Shown here in pieces: positions 61,355 to 64,000 of a stretch of DNA of 64,000 nucleotides. Position 1 is the stretch's first letter. Each line of letters opens with the position of its first letter. Source of the DNA: Dermatemys mawii (Eukaryota; Chordata; Testudines; Dermatemydidae). The position numbers were made by a program, and so were the translations under genes. The stretch covers positions 1,769,843-1,833,842 of the forward strand of contig ML677342.1 of the NCBI GenBank assembly GCA_007922305.1. The letters run 5' to 3'. The notes under the pieces are model-generated. The model was not told the DNA's origin and searched no databases. It saw nothing but the letters and a program-made list of their open reading frames with translations.

Positions 61355-62141
61355 TGTCAGGATTGCCTCCCCACTCTGAACTCTAGGGTACAGATGTGGG
61401 GACCCGCATGAAAAAAGAAATAACCCCCACCAGCTTATTTTAGCAGCTTGGGTTAAAATGTTTTTCCCCAGAACACAAATTCTTTTGTATTTGGACCTGG
61501 TACGCTGCCACCACCCAAACTAGGTCTAGGGTAGTTTGGGGACCCTTCTTTCCCTTTCCACTAACCCCCCAAACTTCTTCCTTCCCTGGGAAGCTTGAGA
61601 GAAAAAAAAAACCAAACCTCGCCTGATCCTGCGAGACGTGCCCGATCCAAAACCAGGATCTTACACAATGAAAAACAAGCAGTCAGCTTCTTAAAAGAAA
61701 GATTTTAATAAAAGAAAAAAAAGAAAGGAATAAATTCCTTATACCCATCAATAGAACAGCATCTACCATAATCAACAAAAGGATTCAGAAACCAAACCTC
61801 TCCCCCGAGGCAATTTTCTCCCACAGTTGATATTTCTGCTGAAGCTTACAATATCAAGAAGCACCCAGCCAACACTCACCACTGAGAACTCTCCAAGTGA
61901 TAAAGAGAAGGTAAACTTACTGACTACAATACTTAATAGAATCTTATAGTTATAGTGAAAGACATAGCTGTGTTCCCCCCATAGCCGAGGTGAACAGAGA
62001 GAGACCCAGAGAGAAACTGAAACTTAAAATCCTTTGTCTCTTGAAGAATTTCTCATTGGTCAGTTGTCCACCTCTCAGGTTACCTTTAGCTTAACCCCTT
62101 ACAGGTAAACACTAATTCTAGGCTACTTCACACTTATGACA
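61355..62141. mobile_element. solo LTR with 5-bp target duplication
   Basis: The 787-bp element begins TGTCAGGATTGCCTCCCC and ends CACTTATGACA, so its ends are TG...CA. It is flanked directly by GACGC on both sides (61350-61354 and 62142-62146), the 5-bp duplication expected from LTR integration. AATAAA lies on the plus strand in GATTTTAATAAAAG (about 61702-61715). No gag-pol or second LTR is present, so recombination between two LTRs is the likely history. The sequence recalls a common turtle LTR family. Orientation is not certain. Confidence 0.88.
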
Positions 62142-62146
62142 GACGC

Positions 62147-63034
62147 ATATTCTCTGTAGTAGTCATGGCTCCAGAGCAATCACTAGAGCACAAAACTCTA
62201 GTCAGTCAGTTCACTTGCACTGACTTTTTTCATTGGCCAGTTTCAAAATGCCTTATCTAGTGTTCACTGACACATTCCTGTGCAAAACGGAGCATGAGCC
62301 AGGAGGACCTATGAGTTAGCTACAGCAGCTAGGACTAGAAGATAGTAGAGGAGGTAAGAGCAATAAGACAATCTGGGCCTATGCTGAACCAACTAAATGA
62401 CTCTTTCCTTTTATGGAGTTCAGAGACACTTTCAAAGCAGAGGAGATCAAAATTCATTAGGAAACATTTAGTGTGCAGCAACAGGTCCACATAGACAGTG
62501 TGCAAGCATAATAAATACAGCCCTGTTTTCTAAGCACTGCTCAAGGTTTCTTATAAATGTATTAATTCCAGTCTTGCCAGAACAACTATGAAATACTACA
62601 CCTGGCACCCATTAGTGTTGGCAATATAGCATCTACTAGCTAAATGCTAAAATGCCAACCTTATTATCACTACCAAATTATTTATATTGGTTATGTATGA
62701 AGTAGCATATGTTACACTGGTCTACAATTTTTTAGAAGTCGTCTGCTTCAGAGATAAAATGTGGTATTTATTATGTATTTTGATGTGCTGAATTCAAATA
62801 TGACAATTAAAACAACTGATTGGCTACTGTTTCTAAGATATTTAAGTTTTTACATTTTATGTCTATGTATATTGTGTAGATAGTAGAGTTTTAATCATAA
62901 ATTGTAAACCTAGGTCTTTTCATGTGTTTATGGTTGCTTTACATATTTCACCTGTCCTGTTTATGTAACACTTTAAAAATCAGCAAAAGGGTTATATAAA
63001 TAAAATGTATTATGAAACAAAAGGCAAAAAACTA
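62147..63034. other. 3' flank of the repeat-borne coding sequence, plus unassigned sequence
   Basis: On the minus strand the sequence after the stop codon at 63035 is AT-rich (AATACATTTTATTTATATAA, then a long AT-rich stretch), like a 3' untranslated region. Where the mobile unit ends on this side is not visible. The part nearest 62150-62500 is unassigned. Confidence 0.35.
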
Positions 63035-64000
63035 TTATGTACATAGTTTAGTGTCTACTCGGCGCTTCTTGGCTTGTCTCTTGTATTCATTAAATGGAGC
63101 ATCTCTTGTCACTGTCCAGCAATAGTCTGGGAGCATTGATGGGCTCCATTTGGCCTGACAGCATTTCTCCATTGTTGCAATGTCCTGGTGAAATCGCTTG
63201 CCGTGCTCGTCGCTCACTGCTCCGCAGTTTGGTGGAAAAAAATCTAGATGAGAGTGCAAAAAATGTATCTTTAGTGACATGTTGCAACCAAGGCTTTTGT
63301 ATGCCTTGAGGAGGTTTTCCACCAACAACCTGTAGATGTCTGCCTTGTTGTTTCCGAGAAAATGTATTGCCACTGACTGGAAGGCTTTCCATGCCGTCTT
63401 TTCCTTGCAACGCAGTGCATGGTCAAATGCATCATCTCAAAGAAGTTCACGAATCTGAGGACCAACAAAGACACCTTCCTTTATCTTAGCTTCACTTCAC
63501 CTTGGAAATTTTCCACGGAGGTACTTGAAAGCTGCTTGTGTTTTGTCAATGGCCTTGACAAAGTTCTTCATCAGACCCAGCTTGATGTGTAAGGGTGGTA
63601 ACAAAATCTTCCTTGATTCAACAAGTGGTGGATGCTGAACACTTTTCCTCCCAGGCTCCAATGACTGTCGGAGTGGCCAATCTTTCTTGGTGTAGTGGGA
63701 ATCTCTTGCACGACTATCCCACTCGCAGAGAAAACAGCAGTACTTTGTGTATCCAGTCTGCAGAGCAAGAAAGAGAGCAACAACCTTCAAATAGCCACAA
63801 AGCTGCCACTGATGTTGGTCATAGTTTATGCACCTCAAAAGTTGTTTCATGTTGTCATAGGTTTCCTTCATATGGACTGCATGACCAACTGGAATTGATG
63901 GCAAAACATTTCCATTATGCAGCAAAACAGCTTTAAGACTTGTCTTCGATGAATCAATGAAGAGTCTCCACTCATCTGGATCGTGAATGATGTTGAGGGC
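63035..64000 (-). pseudogene. multicopy-type coding sequence with two stops, running off the window
   Basis: A single minus-strand frame runs from the right edge to a TAG at 63035. It is open upstream of the LHNGN motif, so the protein starts outside the window (the in-window part reads WRLFIDSSKTSLKAVL just before it). Conserved words include CFLCEWDSRARDSHY, LPPLHIKLGLMKNFVKAID, LGCNMSLKIHFLHSHLDFF and SDEHGKRFHQDIATME. Two in-frame TGA codons break it, one just after KFPR (about 63496-63494) and one in LL-stop-DDAF (about 63437-63435); the second replaces what looks like a CGA by CpG decay. The family occurs in many copies in turtles and in some invertebrates, as I remember it, and is probably carried by a mobile element, but I cannot name its class. 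Overlapping frames on both strands are shadows. Confidence 0.7.

Noticed and set aside
63094..63936. Plus-strand frames of 67-113 codons at the right edge
   Set aside because: They are antisense shadows of the conserved minus-strand coding sequence.
1..64000. CRISPR arrays, prokaryotic operons, promoters or terminators
   Set aside because: The repeat content and base composition are those of a vertebrate nuclear genome; no regularly spaced direct repeats or operon-like gene rows are present.

Overview
This window looks like nuclear DNA of a reptile, most likely a turtle. It is AT-rich, has no bacterial-style gene layout, and is full of decayed interspersed repeats of the amniote/turtle type: CR1 LINEs, several non-autonomous hAT-like elements, RTE-like LINE remnants, an old Ty3/gypsy-like pol, LTR elements and tRNA-like SINEs. 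The turtle assignment is an inference from remembered repeat families, not from a search. I cannot name a host protein-coding gene here; the window reads as a gene desert or the inside of very long introns. Open frames longer than 60 codons are mostly chance frames or lie inside repeats.

Layout. 1-3.3 kb: an unclassified repeat with a sense and an antisense part, split by an insertion, then an LTR-like segment. 3.3-6 kb: hAT-like elements and a SINE-like segment. 6-12.1 kb: mostly unique sequence, with a CpG-retaining AT-rich block near 8.1-8.6 kb. 12.1-22.6 kb: three large hAT-like elements, a MIR-like SINE and copies of two dispersed palindromic families. 22.6-32 kb: mostly unique, with a tRNA-like palindromic SINE near 26.9 kb. 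32-38 kb: an unidentified candidate exon at 32167-32305 (minus), a decayed LINE, an unclassified repeat and a second weaker candidate exon at 37298-37559 (minus). 41.5-49.4 kb: dense repeats, with three hAT-like elements (one with a perfect 8-bp target duplication), a 1-kb LTR-like repeat, an RTE-like LINE and two abutting CR1 copies in opposite orientation. 49.4-57 kb: mostly unique. 57-64 kb: a broken gypsy-like integrase region interrupted by a CR1 tail, a clean solo LTR with 5-bp target duplications (61355-62141), and at the right edge a multicopy-type coding sequence on the minus strand with two in-frame stops, running off the window.

No intact gene system is visible. The items most worth checking are the candidate exon at 32.2 kb, the repeat-borne coding sequence at the right edge, the nested gypsy/CR1 locus and the CpG-retaining block at 8.1-8.6 kb. 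No database search was possible, so family names rest on recognised sequence phrases, terminal motifs and short translated motifs.
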